Source: Bog-473 sp963711065 (GTDB taxonomy: Bacteria; Actinomycetota; Acidimicrobiia; Acidimicrobiales; RAAP-2). From it: DNA of 64,000 bases. The stretch lies in the NCBI GenBank assembly GCA_963711065.1, contig CAVQCO010000005.1, positions 1-64,000 of the forward strand, in the 5' to 3' direction. Positions 34,467-42,890 of this stretch are shown here, one piece after another. The number at the start of each line of letters is the position of its first letter. Position 1 is the first letter of the stretch. Both the position numbers and the translations under genes were made by a program. The notes under the pieces were generated by a model. It saw only the letters and a program-made list of their open reading frames with translations. It was not told the origin of the DNA and did not search any database.

Positions 34467-34679
34467 GTGCACCAGCCGATCGACGACCACTTCCTCTCGA
34501 AGTACCGGGCCCTGCTGGACGCCGAAGACCTGGCGTTCGACGAGCTCGAGCACGCGTGCGAAGACGGCGACCGCATGCAGTTCGACAAGGACATGGTCGA
34601 TTGGCAGAACGCCCTCGAGCACAAGCTGGTCTTCTTGGCGAACGCGGGGATCGAGCTGCACCTGCCCGTCATGGGCTAG
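34467..34679 (+). CDS. Small conserved-type protein, 70 residues, unknown function
   Basis: Not recognised. A single acidic helical unit (FLSKYRALLDAEDLAFDELEHACEDGD) ends in NAGIELHLPVMG. Start GTG at 34467 is preceded by TAGGAGGG with eight-base spacing; a longer frame lacks a ribosome site. It is cytosolic, with no signal or membrane segment. Confidence 0.5.
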   Translation: MHQPIDDHFLSKYRALLDAEDLAFDELEHACEDGDRMQFDKDMVDWQNALEHKLVFLANAGIELHLPVMG

Positions 34680-34781
34680 ACGTCGTCGCCCACGCCGCAC
34701 CACGGGGCAAGGGCCCCAGGTTCGTCCGATCGCGTGCCTCCGACGCTGGCGCGGCGCGCCCGGTGCGATCAGGATGGTGGG

Positions 34782-35078
34782 GTGCCCAAATCCCACGAGA
34801 AGGACGTGACGCCGACCGAGTCGAACGGGTCGCCCCCATCGCATCGAGCCGACGGCGACGCGCCGCCCCGCAAGGGCCCCGAGGTCGTGGCGCCGTCGAG
34901 CCGGGTGAACGTCGCCTTCCCGTTCTCACAGATCAAGGTCACCGAGCCGAGCAAGGAGCTGGCCGAGCTGGCGGGACTGGTCTACGACCTCGTCGAGGCC
35001 ATGGACCCGTGGCTCCCCGAGGACCAGCAGGAGGAGCTCCGGGCGCGCGCCCGGGCGCTGCGCGAGCGCCTGCACTGA
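34782..35078 (+). CDS. Small protein with disordered N-terminus, 98 residues, unknown function
   Basis: Not recognised. The first half is polar and disordered; the second, SRVNVAFPFSQIKVTEPSKELAELAGLVYDLVEAM, is a short strand plus helices with a clear hydrophobic pattern and looks conserved. Start GTG at 34782 follows an AGGATGG purine stretch. It converges on the TetR gene with an 18-base gap. Confidence 0.5.
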   Translation: MPKSHEKDVTPTESNGSPPSHRADGDAPPRKGPEVVAPSSRVNVAFPFSQIKVTEPSKELAELAGLVYDLVEAMDPWLPEDQQEELRARARALRERLH

Positions 35079-35096
35079 ACGGCGGGCCGCCTGTCG

Positions 35097-35819
35097 TCAG
35101 CGGAGCCCGAGCGATGCCGCCAGGTCGCCGACGGTGGCGTCGAAGAACGCGCCGGGGTCGAGGATCGTGTTGCGCCAGTGCCCGAACACCTCGAGGCTGA
35201 CCAGGCCGACGACCGTCGTCCAGGCCGCAACGGCCAGGACCACCAGCCCGGCCGCCATTCCGGGCAGGAGCTCCTCGGCGACGGGGGCCACCGCCGCACG
35301 AAGCTGGGCGGACACCTCGGGCAGCGGGACCTCCCGCCGCCGCCCCGCCGCGTCGGCCTCGGCCAGCGGGCGCACGAGGGCCGCCGCCACGCGGGCGTAG
35401 GGCTCGACGGTGTCCTCGGGCGCCTCGTAGCCCGGGACCGGGGTGCCGAAGATGAGCCCCCACTCGTGCGGGTGTGCCAGGGCCCAGGTGCGCAGGGCCC
35501 GGGGCACGGCGACGAAGCGCGCCGCATCGCCCGTGTACCCGGGGTCGCCGGACCCGCTCCCCCGGGCGGCCCCGTCGGCCGCCCCCTCCGCCACCCCGGC
35601 CAGCGACCGGTAGGCCGTGAGAATGAGGGCGCTCAGCAGCGCGTCCCGACCGTCGAAGTAGCGGTAGAGGGCCGAGGGCGCCATCTCGAGGTCGCGGGCG
35701 ACGGAGCGCAGGGAGAGGGCCGCCGCCCCCTCCTCGGCCACGTGCCGGCGGGCCACGGCCAGGATCTCGGCCGTCATCTCCTCCCGGACCCGCTCGCGGG
35801 CGGTTCGTGGCGCTGACAC
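35097..35819 (-). CDS. TetR-family transcriptional regulator
   Basis: About 240 residues from GTG at 35819 (a TTG at 35855 is possible). The N-terminal HTH reads ILAVARRHVAEEGAAALSLRSVARDLEMAPSALYRYFDGRDALL, the TetR signature. The C-terminal ligand domain, with HPHEWGLIFGTPVPGYEAP, matches the WHG-type TetR C-terminal domain. It diverges from a deazaflavin-type nitroreductase gene, with three palindromic GTTC/GAAC sites between them, so it likely represses both. Confidence 0.9.
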   Translation of the reverse strand: MSAPRTARERVREEMTAEILAVARRHVAEEGAAALSLRSVARDLEMAPSALYRYFDGRDALLSALILTAYRSLAGVAEGAADGAARGSGSGDPGYTGDAARFVAVPRALRTWALAHPHEWGLIFGTPVPGYEAPEDTVEPYARVAAALVRPLAEADAAGRRREVPLPEVSAQLRAAVAPVAEELLPGMAAGLVVLAVAAWTTVVGLVSLEVFGHWRNTILDPGAFFDATVGDLAASLGLR

Positions 35820-35834
35820 GCTGTCCAGTCTGAC

Positions 35835-35904
35835 TGTTCGCAGATCAGAACACAAGTACTTGACATGAACATTGTTCTCTTTTAGGATCTGTGTTCATGA
35901 ACAC
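35835..35904. promoter_or_regulatory. Cluster of GTTC/GAAC palindromes between TetR and nitroreductase genes
   Basis: Three symmetrical sites: TGTTC-N8-GAACA (35835-35852), GAACATTGTTC (35867-35877) and the perfect 14-bp palindrome GTGTTCATGAACAC (35891-35904). All share the same half-site and sit over the divergent start region, as expected for TetR-type operators. Confidence 0.6.
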
Positions 35905-35923
35905 GCAGTCGAAGGAGGCCCCG

Positions 35924-36400
35924 ATGAGCACCACCCCCACCGCCGGGCAGCCGGCCGCGGCCCACTACAAGCGCCCGGACTGGTTCACCCGCAACGTCTT
36001 CAACCGCGCCGTGAGCGGCCTGACCCGCCTCGGCATCAGCATCCGGGGCTCCCGGGTGCTCGAGCACCGTGGCCGGACGAGCGGCAAGCTGCACCACACG
36101 CCGGTCAACCTGCTGACCGTCGAGGGGACCACGTACCTCGTCGCCCCGCGCGGCGAGACGCAGTGGGTCCGCAACGTGCGCCACGCCGGCGGGCACCTCG
36201 TGCTCATCCTCGGCCGCAAGCGCCAGCTGCGCACCGCGACGGAGCTCCCGGTCTCCGACAGCATCCCCGTCCTGCGCGCCTACCTGCGCCGCTGGAAGTT
36301 CGAGACCGGGATGTTCTTCGACGGCGTCACCCCCGATTCCACCGACGCCGAGTGGGCCGCCGAGGCCGAGCGGCACCCGGTGTTCACCCTCGGCGCCTGA
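35924..36400 (+). CDS. Deazaflavin (F420)-type nitroreductase family protein
   Basis: 158 residues of the DUF385/Ddn-like split-barrel family. Family segments: WFTRNVFNRAVSGLTRLGIS at the N-terminus, RGRTSGKLHHTPVNLL, YLVAPRGETQWVRNVRHAG and the C-terminal HPVFTL. Members bind F420 and reduce or detoxify varied small molecules. ATG at 35924 has GAAGGAGG five bases upstream and is preferred over the ATGs at 35891/35897, which lie in the operator. Expression is probably controlled by the divergent TetR. Confidence 0.85.
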   Translation: MSTTPTAGQPAAAHYKRPDWFTRNVFNRAVSGLTRLGISIRGSRVLEHRGRTSGKLHHTPVNLLTVEGTTYLVAPRGETQWVRNVRHAGGHLVLILGRKRQLRTATELPVSDSIPVLRAYLRRWKFETGMFFDGVTPDSTDAEWAAEAERHPVFTLGA

Positions 36401-36502
36401 GCGGCCCCGTTCGGGCCGGGGCGGCGCCCCCAGCCGGGACTTTGTGCCCTTCCCGCTCCCCGGCCGCACCGCCACGATGGGACTGAGCACACGGAGCGGC
36501 GC

Positions 36503-37780
36503 ATGCATCGGATCGTGATCCTGGGGGGCGGCACCGGCGGCACCCTCGCCGCCAACCGGCTCCGCCGTGCCCTGGCACCCTCCGAGGCGGCCATCACGGT
36601 GGTGGACCAGGACGACCGCCACGTGTACCAGCCCGGGCTCCTCTTCGTCCCGTTCGGCCTCGCCCACCTCGACGAGATCGTCCGGCCCCGGGGACGCCAG
36701 CTCCACCGGGACATCGACTACGTCGGCGCCCCGATCGACCACGTGGACATGGATGATCGCAAGGTGACCCTCGTCGGAGGGCCTGTGCTCGACTACGACG
36801 TCCTCGTGGTCGCCACAGGCGCCGTGCTGGCGCCCGAGGAGACCGAGGGCCTCACGGGACCCGGCTGGAACGAGAAGGCGTTCACCTTCTACGACACCGA
36901 GGGCGCGGTCGCCCTCGCCGAGGCACTGACGTGGTTCGAGGGCGGGTCCCTCGTCGTCAACGTGGTCGAGCTGCCCATCAAGTGCCCGGTGGCGCCGCTG
37001 GAGTTCTGCTTCCTGGCCGACTGGTACTTCCAGCAGCAGGGCATCCGCGACAAGGTCGACCTGACGTACGTGACCCCCCTCGACGGGGCGTTCACGAAGC
37101 CGGTGGCGAGCCGGCGCCTCGGCGGCATGCTCGAGGAGAAGGGGATTCGGCTCGTCACCGAGTTCAACACCGGCGAGGTGGTCTACGCGGGCGGCTCGGA
37201 CCCCGGCAGCCGGCTGGTGTCCTACGACGACCGCGAGGTGGCGTTCGACCTGGCCGTGGTGATCCCCGTGCACAACGGGGCCGCCTACGTCGGGCGCTCG
37301 CCCGGCCTGGGCGACGAGCTCGGGTTCGTGCCGGTCGACGAGCACACGCTGCAGTCGGCGGCGTCGCCGGACGTCTTCGCGCTCGGTGACGCCGCGGCCG
37401 TGCCGATGTCGAAGGCGGGGTCGGTGACCCACTTCGAGGGGGAGGTCCTCACCGAGAACGTGTGCCGCTTCCTCGACGGCCGCCCCCTGGACGCGTCCTA
37501 CGACGGCCACGCCAACTGCTTCATTGAGACGGGGTTCTCCAAGGCCATGCTCATCGACTTCAACTACGACACCGAGCCGCTGCCGGGCCACTTCCCCGGC
37601 CCCGTGGGGCTACCGCTGATGAAGGAGTCCCACCTGAACCATCTCGGGAAGCTGCTCTTCCAGTGGCTCTACTGGCACAGCCTGCTGCCGGGACGGGACA
37701 TCCCCGGCGTGCACAGCGCCATGCCGACCGCCGGCAAGGACCGACAGCAACCCGCAGAAAGCGAGGCGAGTGCATCATGA
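36503..37780 (+). CDS. Sulfide:quinone oxidoreductase-like FAD protein
   Basis: 425 residues with the FAD fingerprint IVILGGGTGGTLAANRL (4-20), a second YDVLVVATGAVLAP segment and FALGDAAAVPMSKAG near the C-terminus. The layout and Cys161 (PIKCPVAP) match SQR-type disulfide reductases, which oxidise sulfide at the membrane and reduce quinone; additional Cys residues lie at 169 and later. Its last four bases overlap the TusE-like gene (ATGA), and a DsrE-like gene follows, so a sulfur-handling role is well supported by context. An NDH-2-like activity remains possible. Confidence 0.8.
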   Translation: MHRIVILGGGTGGTLAANRLRRALAPSEAAITVVDQDDRHVYQPGLLFVPFGLAHLDEIVRPRGRQLHRDIDYVGAPIDHVDMDDRKVTLVGGPVLDYDVLVVATGAVLAPEETEGLTGPGWNEKAFTFYDTEGAVALAEALTWFEGGSLVVNVVELPIKCPVAPLEFCFLADWYFQQQGIRDKVDLTYVTPLDGAFTKPVASRRLGGMLEEKGIRLVTEFNTGEVVYAGGSDPGSRLVSYDDREVAFDLAVVIPVHNGAAYVGRSPGLGDELGFVPVDEHTLQSAASPDVFALGDAAAVPMSKAGSVTHFEGEVLTENVCRFLDGRPLDASYDGHANCFIETGFSKAMLIDFNYDTEPLPGHFPGPVGLPLMKESHLNHLGKLLFQWLYWHSLLPGRDIPGVHSAMPTAGKDRQQPAESEASAS

Positions 37781-38094
37781 CGACCGACACCATCGCAGGA
37801 GCGCAGATCGAGCTCAACGACGAGGGCTTCCTCGTCGACCCGTCCCAGTGGAACGAGGAGGTGGCGATCGAGCTCGCCCGACGGGAGGGCATCGACCCCC
37901 TGACCGACCGCCACTGGGAGGTCATCCGGTTCATGCGTGCCGAGTACGAGGCCAAGGGCACGGGACCGACGGTGCGCGTCCTGGGCAAGACCTCGGGGGT
38001 CCCGGTCAAGGAGCTCTACCAGCTCTTCCCCAAGGGCCCCGCCAAGCTGGCCGCGAAGATCGCCGGCATCCCCAAGCCTCGTGGCTGCATCTGA
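37777..38094 (+). CDS. TusE/DsrC-family sulfur-relay protein
   Basis: 105 residues. LNDEGFLVDPSQWNEEVAIELARREGI and the C-terminal arm IAGIPKPRGCI are diagnostic of the DsrC/TusE family. Only the penultimate Cys (104) is present; the second Cys used by dissimilatory DsrC, in the segment before KIAG, is Ala here. That points to a TusE-like persulfide carrier rather than a dsr-pathway protein. It overlaps the SQR-like stop by four bases and precedes a DsrE-like gene. Confidence 0.88.
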   Translation: MTTDTIAGAQIELNDEGFLVDPSQWNEEVAIELARREGIDPLTDRHWEVIRFMRAEYEAKGTGPTVRVLGKTSGVPVKELYQLFPKGPAKLAAKIAGIPKPRGCI

Positions 38095-38127
38095 CACCGA
38101 GCTCGCGCACACGAAGGGAGCACCGAC

Positions 38128-38595
38128 ATGGGTGAGACAATCGAGAAGGTCTCCATCATCGTCTCCAAGGGTTCGCTCGAGGGCGTCTACCCGGGCCTCA
38201 TCATGGCCAACGGCGCCCGCGCCGAGGGCATCGACGCCAACCTGTTCTTCACGTTCTTCGGGCTCGACGCCATCCACAAGCAGCGTCTCGAGCACCTCAA
38301 GGTGGCGGCGGTCGGCAACCCCGGGATGCACATGGCCAGCCTCATCGGGGTGCTGCCCGGCATGTCGGCCATCGCGACCCACATGATGGAGAAGAAGATG
38401 GAGGAGCACGACATCCCCGGCGTCCCCGAATTCATCGAGATGATCGCCGACACGGGGTGCGGCCTCTACGCCTGCAAGGCCTCCGTCGACCTCTTCGGCT
38501 TCGCCAAGGAGGACTTCATCGACCAGGTCCAGGAGATCATCACGGTGGGCGAGTTCTACGAGAAGGCCGCGGGGGGCGAGATCATCTTCACGTAA
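38128..38595 (+). CDS. DsrE/DsrF-like family protein
   Basis: 155 residues. An N-terminal VSIIVSKGSLEGVYPGLIMANGARAEGI and NLFFTFFGL define the DsrE fold (DsrE2-type peroxiredoxin-like family). C111 and C116 in TGCGLYACKAS are the likely persulfide carriers. Placed after SQR-like and TusE-like genes, it probably passes sulfane sulfur from sulfide oxidation to TusE. The ribosome site is GAAGGGAG upstream. Confidence 0.85.
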   Translation: MGETIEKVSIIVSKGSLEGVYPGLIMANGARAEGIDANLFFTFFGLDAIHKQRLEHLKVAAVGNPGMHMASLIGVLPGMSAIATHMMEKKMEEHDIPGVPEFIEMIADTGCGLYACKASVDLFGFAKEDFIDQVQEIITVGEFYEKAAGGEIIFT

Positions 38596-38640
38596 CGGTC
38601 CGCCCCGGCGGGCCACCGGCCGGGCGGGGCATCATGGCGC

Positions 38641-39453
38641 ATGTCCCGATCCCCGACCGAGGCGGCGCTCGGCCACCGCACCCTCATCGCCTTCAACCGG
38701 GCGCTCACCCGGTGGGGCACCGGCGGCCGGCTCGAGGAAGGCGGCGGGGCGGTCCTGTGCGCCGGCGGGTCCTGGATCCCGGTCGTGGCGAACGGTGCCT
38801 TCCGCGACGACGACACCCTGGGCGGCGAGGTGCTCGTGGAGAGGGCGGACGCCTTCTTCGCCGGCCTGGCGCGGGGGTTCAGCATCAAGGTGCGCGACAG
38901 CGGGGAGGACGACGACCTGCGGGCCGCCTGCGCGGCGGCCGGCCTCGAGCCGTTCGGGGACCCGGTGCCCGAGATGATCCGACGGGCGCCGCTCCCGGCC
39001 CCCGATCCCGTGGACGGCGTGACCGTGCGCCTGGTCGAGGACGAGGGGGGGCTGGGTGACTTCGCGGCCGTCAACGCCGAGGCCTACGGGACCTACGGCA
39101 TGCCGGCCGAGGTGTTCACCGACCTCTTCGACCGGCCGGCGGAGCTGCTGGGGGACCCGGCGACGCACATCGTGGTGGCCTCGCGCGCCGGCGTGCCGGT
39201 CGCCACGGCGATGACGTACGAGAGCGACGGCGTGGCCAGCCTGCAGTGGGTGGGCACGGTCCCCGCCGCGCGCACGGCGGGACTCGGCGCGCTGGTCACC
39301 GTCGCGGCGACGAACCTGGCCTTCGACCACGGCGCGTCGTCGTGCACGTTGCAGGCCTCGCCGATGGGCGCGCCGCTCTACCTGGCGCTGGGCTACGAGA
39401 CGATCTACCACTACACCGAGCACGTCCGCTGGCCCAAGCCACCCAAGCAGTGA
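38641..39453 (+). CDS. GNAT-family N-acetyltransferase
   Basis: 270 residues with a C-terminal GNAT domain. VRLVEDEGGLGDFAAVNAEAYG and the acetyl-CoA loop ARTAGLGALVTVAATNLAFDHG match motif A; the final MGAPLYLALGYETIYHYTEHVRWP is the motif-B-like end. The first about 120 residues are a less typical domain (possibly a second degenerate GNAT). The acceptor substrate is unknown. Confidence 0.8.
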   Translation: MSRSPTEAALGHRTLIAFNRALTRWGTGGRLEEGGGAVLCAGGSWIPVVANGAFRDDDTLGGEVLVERADAFFAGLARGFSIKVRDSGEDDDLRAACAAAGLEPFGDPVPEMIRRAPLPAPDPVDGVTVRLVEDEGGLGDFAAVNAEAYGTYGMPAEVFTDLFDRPAELLGDPATHIVVASRAGVPVATAMTYESDGVASLQWVGTVPAARTAGLGALVTVAATNLAFDHGASSCTLQASPMGAPLYLALGYETIYHYTEHVRWPKPPKQ

Positions 39454-39486
39454 CCCGAGGCACGCCGGTGCACGGGTTCCAGGGCC

Positions 39487-39957
39487 TTATGGCGTCCCCG
39501 CCTCCGCCTCCGCCTTGATCGCGGCGAGCGTGGCCGGGATGCCCGTGCGGGCGAGCTCGAACCGAGCGGCCGCTTGCGCCTCGGCGTCCGCCCCGAAACG
39601 CTCCTCGAACATCGCCATGCCACCGGGCAGGAACTCCCACGACTCTGTGAGCTCGGTCCCTCCTTGGGTGGGGGTGAGGACGTACCCCCACCGCGTCCAC
39701 GAACCGTTGACGACGAAGGCGAATTCACGACCTCGCTCGGCGACGACGACCTGCGATCGCGTCTCCCAGGTTCGCTCGGGAAGTTCGTTGCGCCCTGTGA
39801 ACCATGCGCCGATTACTGGTCCGGCGCCCTCGTCCCACCAGCACTCCTTGCAGACCGGGCTCCACGATCCCATCTTGGGAATGTCGGAGATCATGTCGTA
39901 GAGGTCCTCTGGTGACCGGGCAATGACGATCGAATCCGAGTGCTTGAGCGTGCTCAT
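39487..39957 (-). CDS. SRPBCC (START-like) family protein
   Basis: 156 residues. SIVIARSPEDLYDMISDIPKMGSWSPVC and the later GGTELTESWEF are the helix-grip fold signatures of SRPBCC/polyketide-cyclase-like proteins that bind hydrophobic ligands. ATG at 39957 is preferred over an upstream start lacking homology. It converges on the GNAT gene. The ligand is unknown. Confidence 0.82.
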   Translation of the reverse strand: MSTLKHSDSIVIARSPEDLYDMISDIPKMGSWSPVCKECWWDEGAGPVIGAWFTGRNELPERTWETRSQVVVAERGREFAFVVNGSWTRWGYVLTPTQGGTELTESWEFLPGGMAMFEERFGADAEAQAAARFELARTGIPATLAAIKAEAEAGTP

Positions 39958-40074
39958 GCTCGGATTCTGCCTCAGCGACGATCGAGATGGGCGGGACCGG
40001 TTGACCGGTGCCGGCACGACGGCTGAGGAACGCACCGACGCCCCGGCAGCGGGTCACAGCTACCCTGACCCGTC

Positions 40075-40800
40075 GTGAGGGACCCCGGGCCACTGCTGGC
40101 GGCCGGTCGGGACGCCGACATCTTCGAGTACGGGCCGGGACGAGTGCTCCGGCGCTCCCGGGAGGGGCATTCGATGGCGCACGAGGCCCGGGTGATGCGG
40201 TACCTCCGCTCCCAGGGCTTCCCGGTGCCCGCCGTCGAGGAGGTGAGCGACGACGGCCTCGACATGGTGATGGAGCGCATCGACGGGCCCGACATGGTGG
40301 CCTCGATGAGCAAGCGGCCCTGGGCCATCCCCCGCCTCGGCCGCCTGCTGGCCGATCTCCATCGCCGGCTGCACGAGCTGGCCGCCCCGGACTGGCTGCC
40401 CGAGGCCCCCGTCGGCCGCGGCGACCGCCTGCTCCACCTGGACCTCCATCCGCTGAACGTCATGATGAGCCCGGCGGGCCCGGTCGTCATCGACTGGACC
40501 GGTGCGTGCCGGGGCGACCCGGCCGCCGACGTGGCGCTCGCCTGGGTGCTCATGGCGGCGGGCGAAGTGCCGACGGGCCGCGTGATGGGCACGATCCTCG
40601 GCCGGGGCCGCGCTGCCCTCGTGAAGAGCTTCGTCGGCTCCTTCGGCACCGGGATCGAGGCCGCGAGGCGCGCCCTTCCCGACGTGGTCGCCTGGAAGGT
40701 GCACGATCCCCACATGTCGGCGGCCGAGCAGTCCCGCATGTGGCAGGTGGTGCGGGAGGCGGGGGGCGGCGCTCAGTCCCCGAGGAGCCCGCGCACGTAG
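40075..40800 (+). CDS. Aminoglycoside phosphotransferase-like kinase
   Basis: 241 residues. Kinase-like catalytic loop HLDLHPLNVMM (the HxDxxxxN motif) and the metal-binding DWTGACRGDPAADVA are plain. The N-terminal lobe is short (AGRDADIFEYGPGRVLRRSREG). Such proteins phosphorylate small hydroxyl substrates; resistance is not implied. The 3' end overlaps the convergent DinB gene by 28 bases. Confidence 0.83.
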   Translation: MRDPGPLLAAGRDADIFEYGPGRVLRRSREGHSMAHEARVMRYLRSQGFPVPAVEEVSDDGLDMVMERIDGPDMVASMSKRPWAIPRLGRLLADLHRRLHELAAPDWLPEAPVGRGDRLLHLDLHPLNVMMSPAGPVVIDWTGACRGDPAADVALAWVLMAAGEVPTGRVMGTILGRGRAALVKSFVGSFGTGIEAARRALPDVVAWKVHDPHMSAAEQSRMWQVVREAGGGAQSPRSPRT

Positions 40801-41279
40801 GCGGCCTGGCCGACGTGCTGCAGGCAGTCGTCGGCGATGCTGACCAGGCGCACGCCGAGCGTCACCGGCGGGTCCCAGCGGCGGTCGACCACCCGGTCGA
40901 GGTCGCCCGCACCCAGCCCGCGGAGCATGTCCTTGGTGCGCGCGTCCACCTCGGCGAGGTAGCCGAGGAGCGCGTCGGGCCCGTCGGGCCGAATGGCCTG
41001 CACCTCGCCGGGCCCGTGGCCGTAGCCGGTGTTGGACGGGTCGGGCGCCAGCCCGCAGCGCGCCGCCCACTCCCCCCGCTCCCAGACCTGCTCGGTGCCG
41101 AGGATCTCGGAGATGTGGTGGTCCTGCACCCGCGTGAGGTGCCAGACCAGCCACCCGATGGAGTTCGCCCCCGGGGCGGGGGCCCGCCGCAGCTGGTCGG
41201 CGTCGAGGCCGTCGACGGCGTCGGCGGCCAGCGGCTCGATGCGGCCGAAGGCCTCGAGCAAGAGCGAGGAGACGTCCAT
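40773..41279 (-). CDS. DinB/mycothiol-transferase-like protein
   Basis: 168 residues in a four-helix bundle: LLLEAFGRIEPLAADAVDGLD, then NSIGWLVWHLTRVQDHHISEI and the C-terminal DDCLQHVGQAAYVRG. The three His residues (WHL, DHH, QHV) fit the metal site of the DinB_2/mycothiol-dependent isomerase family. ATG at 41279 has AGGG eight bases upstream; a GTG at 41288 is less well placed. Confidence 0.82.
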   Translation of the reverse strand: MDVSSLLLEAFGRIEPLAADAVDGLDADQLRRAPAPGANSIGWLVWHLTRVQDHHISEILGTEQVWERGEWAARCGLAPDPSNTGYGHGPGEVQAIRPDGPDALLGYLAEVDARTKDMLRGLGAGDLDRVVDRRWDPPVTLGVRLVSIADDCLQHVGQAAYVRGLLGD

Positions 41280-41389
41280 GGACTGCACCCTATGGACTTC
41301 GCCGCACGGTGGGACACCCGGTTGCTCAGAACCCGGCCTAGCGTCGGGGCGGCACGCTCGTCGCCCCGATGGAGGAAAGGGAGGTCGCG

Positions 41390-41836
41390 GTGGCCCAGGT
41401 CCACGGCCGCGGAGAAGGGGGAGCCCGCTACGTGGCCCGGGGCAGCGTGATGCACTTCAAGGCCCTGGCCGCCCAGGACGACGGTGACTTCTCGCTCATG
41501 GAGCGCACGCTGCCGCCCGGTGGGCGGCGACCACCGACGCACCGCCATGCCGGCTGCTCCGAGGCCTACTTCGTCCTCGAGGGGACGGTGTCGGTCGTGA
41601 TCGACGGCAACGAGCTCCTGCTCGGGCCGGAGGACTTCGTGCTGGTCCCCCGCGGCGTCCCCCACACGTTCGGCAACGGAGGCGACGGGGAGGCCCGCCT
41701 GCTGGTCCTCCACGCGCCGGCCCTCGACGACTACTTCGCCGGGCTGCACGAGCTGTGGAACCGCGACGTGGCGCCCACCCCCGACGAGGAACGCGCCCTC
41801 ATGGCCCGGTTCGGGATGGTGACCGGTGACGACTGA
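41390..41836 (+). CDS. Cupin-domain protein
   Basis: 148 residues with one cupin barrel: motif 1 is PPTHRHAGCSEAYFVLEGT (metal-binding His, His and Glu) and motif 2 is PRGVPHTFGN. GTG at 41390 has AAAGGGAGG six bases upstream. It could be a small dioxygenase, isomerase or binding protein; the substrate is unknown. Confidence 0.8.
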   Translation: MAQVHGRGEGGARYVARGSVMHFKALAAQDDGDFSLMERTLPPGGRRPPTHRHAGCSEAYFVLEGTVSVVIDGNELLLGPEDFVLVPRGVPHTFGNGGDGEARLLVLHAPALDDYFAGLHELWNRDVAPTPDEERALMARFGMVTGDD

Positions 41837-41854
41837 GGCCGGCCGGTCGCTGGG

Positions 41855-42643
41855 TCAGGTGCCGCCGGCGATCTCGACGTCCGGCGACTGGATGTCGTAG
41901 CGGGTCCTGGCGGTGTAGGCGACCAGGATCACGACCACGGCGGTCAACACGAGCGCCGTCTGCCAGTCGCCGAAGTTGGCCCCGCTCAAGTTGTGGCCCT
42001 TGCTCAAGTAGTCGGCGAGCGACGCCCCGACGGGTCGGGTGATCACGTAGGCGAACCAGAACGAGAAGATGGCGTTCCAGCGGAGGAACCTCCAGCCGGC
42101 CCAGGGAATCAGGATCACGCCACCGAAGAGGACGGCGGAGCCGAGGTAGCCCAGGCCGAGCGTCGTCGCGACGAAGTCGCCGACCGCCGTCCCGAGGCAG
42201 AAGGTGGCGAAGACGACGGCCCAGTAGTACTTCTCCCGCCGGTTGGTCGTAATGCTGTGGATGTCCAGGGTGTGCTCGCTCCGGTTCCACAGGTAGAAGA
42301 CGGCGCCGAGCGCCACGAGCCAGAACAACGTCGTCACCGCGTACGGCATGCCGAAGACGAGGTGCATGGTGTCGGCGACGCCCGTCCCGGCCGTCGCGAT
42401 GGCGAGGGCGAGGAACCAGTACGTGACGGCCGAATAGCGGCGAGCGGCGAACTGCAGGAACAGGGCCAGGACGAACATGGAGACCTCGACGACGACGCCG
42501 AGCTTCTTGTTGGAGACGAACATGTCCGAGATCGCCTCGCCGGCCGCGGTGGTGGAGATCTTGATCACCCAGAACAGCGCGGTGACCTCGGGCACCTTGG
42601 CGGCCAGCGGCTGCTGATTGAACACCCGGAGCAGTGAGCGCAC
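41855..42643 (-). CDS. COG4705-type integral membrane protein
   Basis: 262 residues with about seven membrane helices and the conserved KVPEVTALFWVIKISTTAAGEAISD start, plus FCLGTAVGDFVATTLGLGY and FAYVITRPVGASLADYLSK, all typical of the COG4705 family. The family has no assigned biochemical role. GTG at 42643 has AAGGAG eleven bases upstream; the longer frame lacks similarity. Confidence 0.85.
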   Translation of the reverse strand: MRSLLRVFNQQPLAAKVPEVTALFWVIKISTTAAGEAISDMFVSNKKLGVVVEVSMFVLALFLQFAARRYSAVTYWFLALAIATAGTGVADTMHLVFGMPYAVTTLFWLVALGAVFYLWNRSEHTLDIHSITTNRREKYYWAVVFATFCLGTAVGDFVATTLGLGYLGSAVLFGGVILIPWAGWRFLRWNAIFSFWFAYVITRPVGASLADYLSKGHNLSGANFGDWQTALVLTAVVVILVAYTARTRYDIQSPDVEIAGGT

Positions 42644-42890
42644 GCTCGTGTGGTCTCCTTGTCTCGGTCCGTGTCGTCGAGAACGCAGTGGGGCGCCGAT
42701 CGGGCGCCGTCCGCGGCCATGGTAACGCCATGGCTCGCCCCGAGAGATGAACAGACGCCGGTCCATCTCCCCTGGCCACGGGTGGTTTCCGGTCCGGCGC
42801 TCCGACCTCCGGATGAGCCGCGACAACGCGATTTCATCCTCCAGGATGGCGCGGGCCGCGGCCGTTGCAGGAGGGGCGGCCGGCGCCTCC

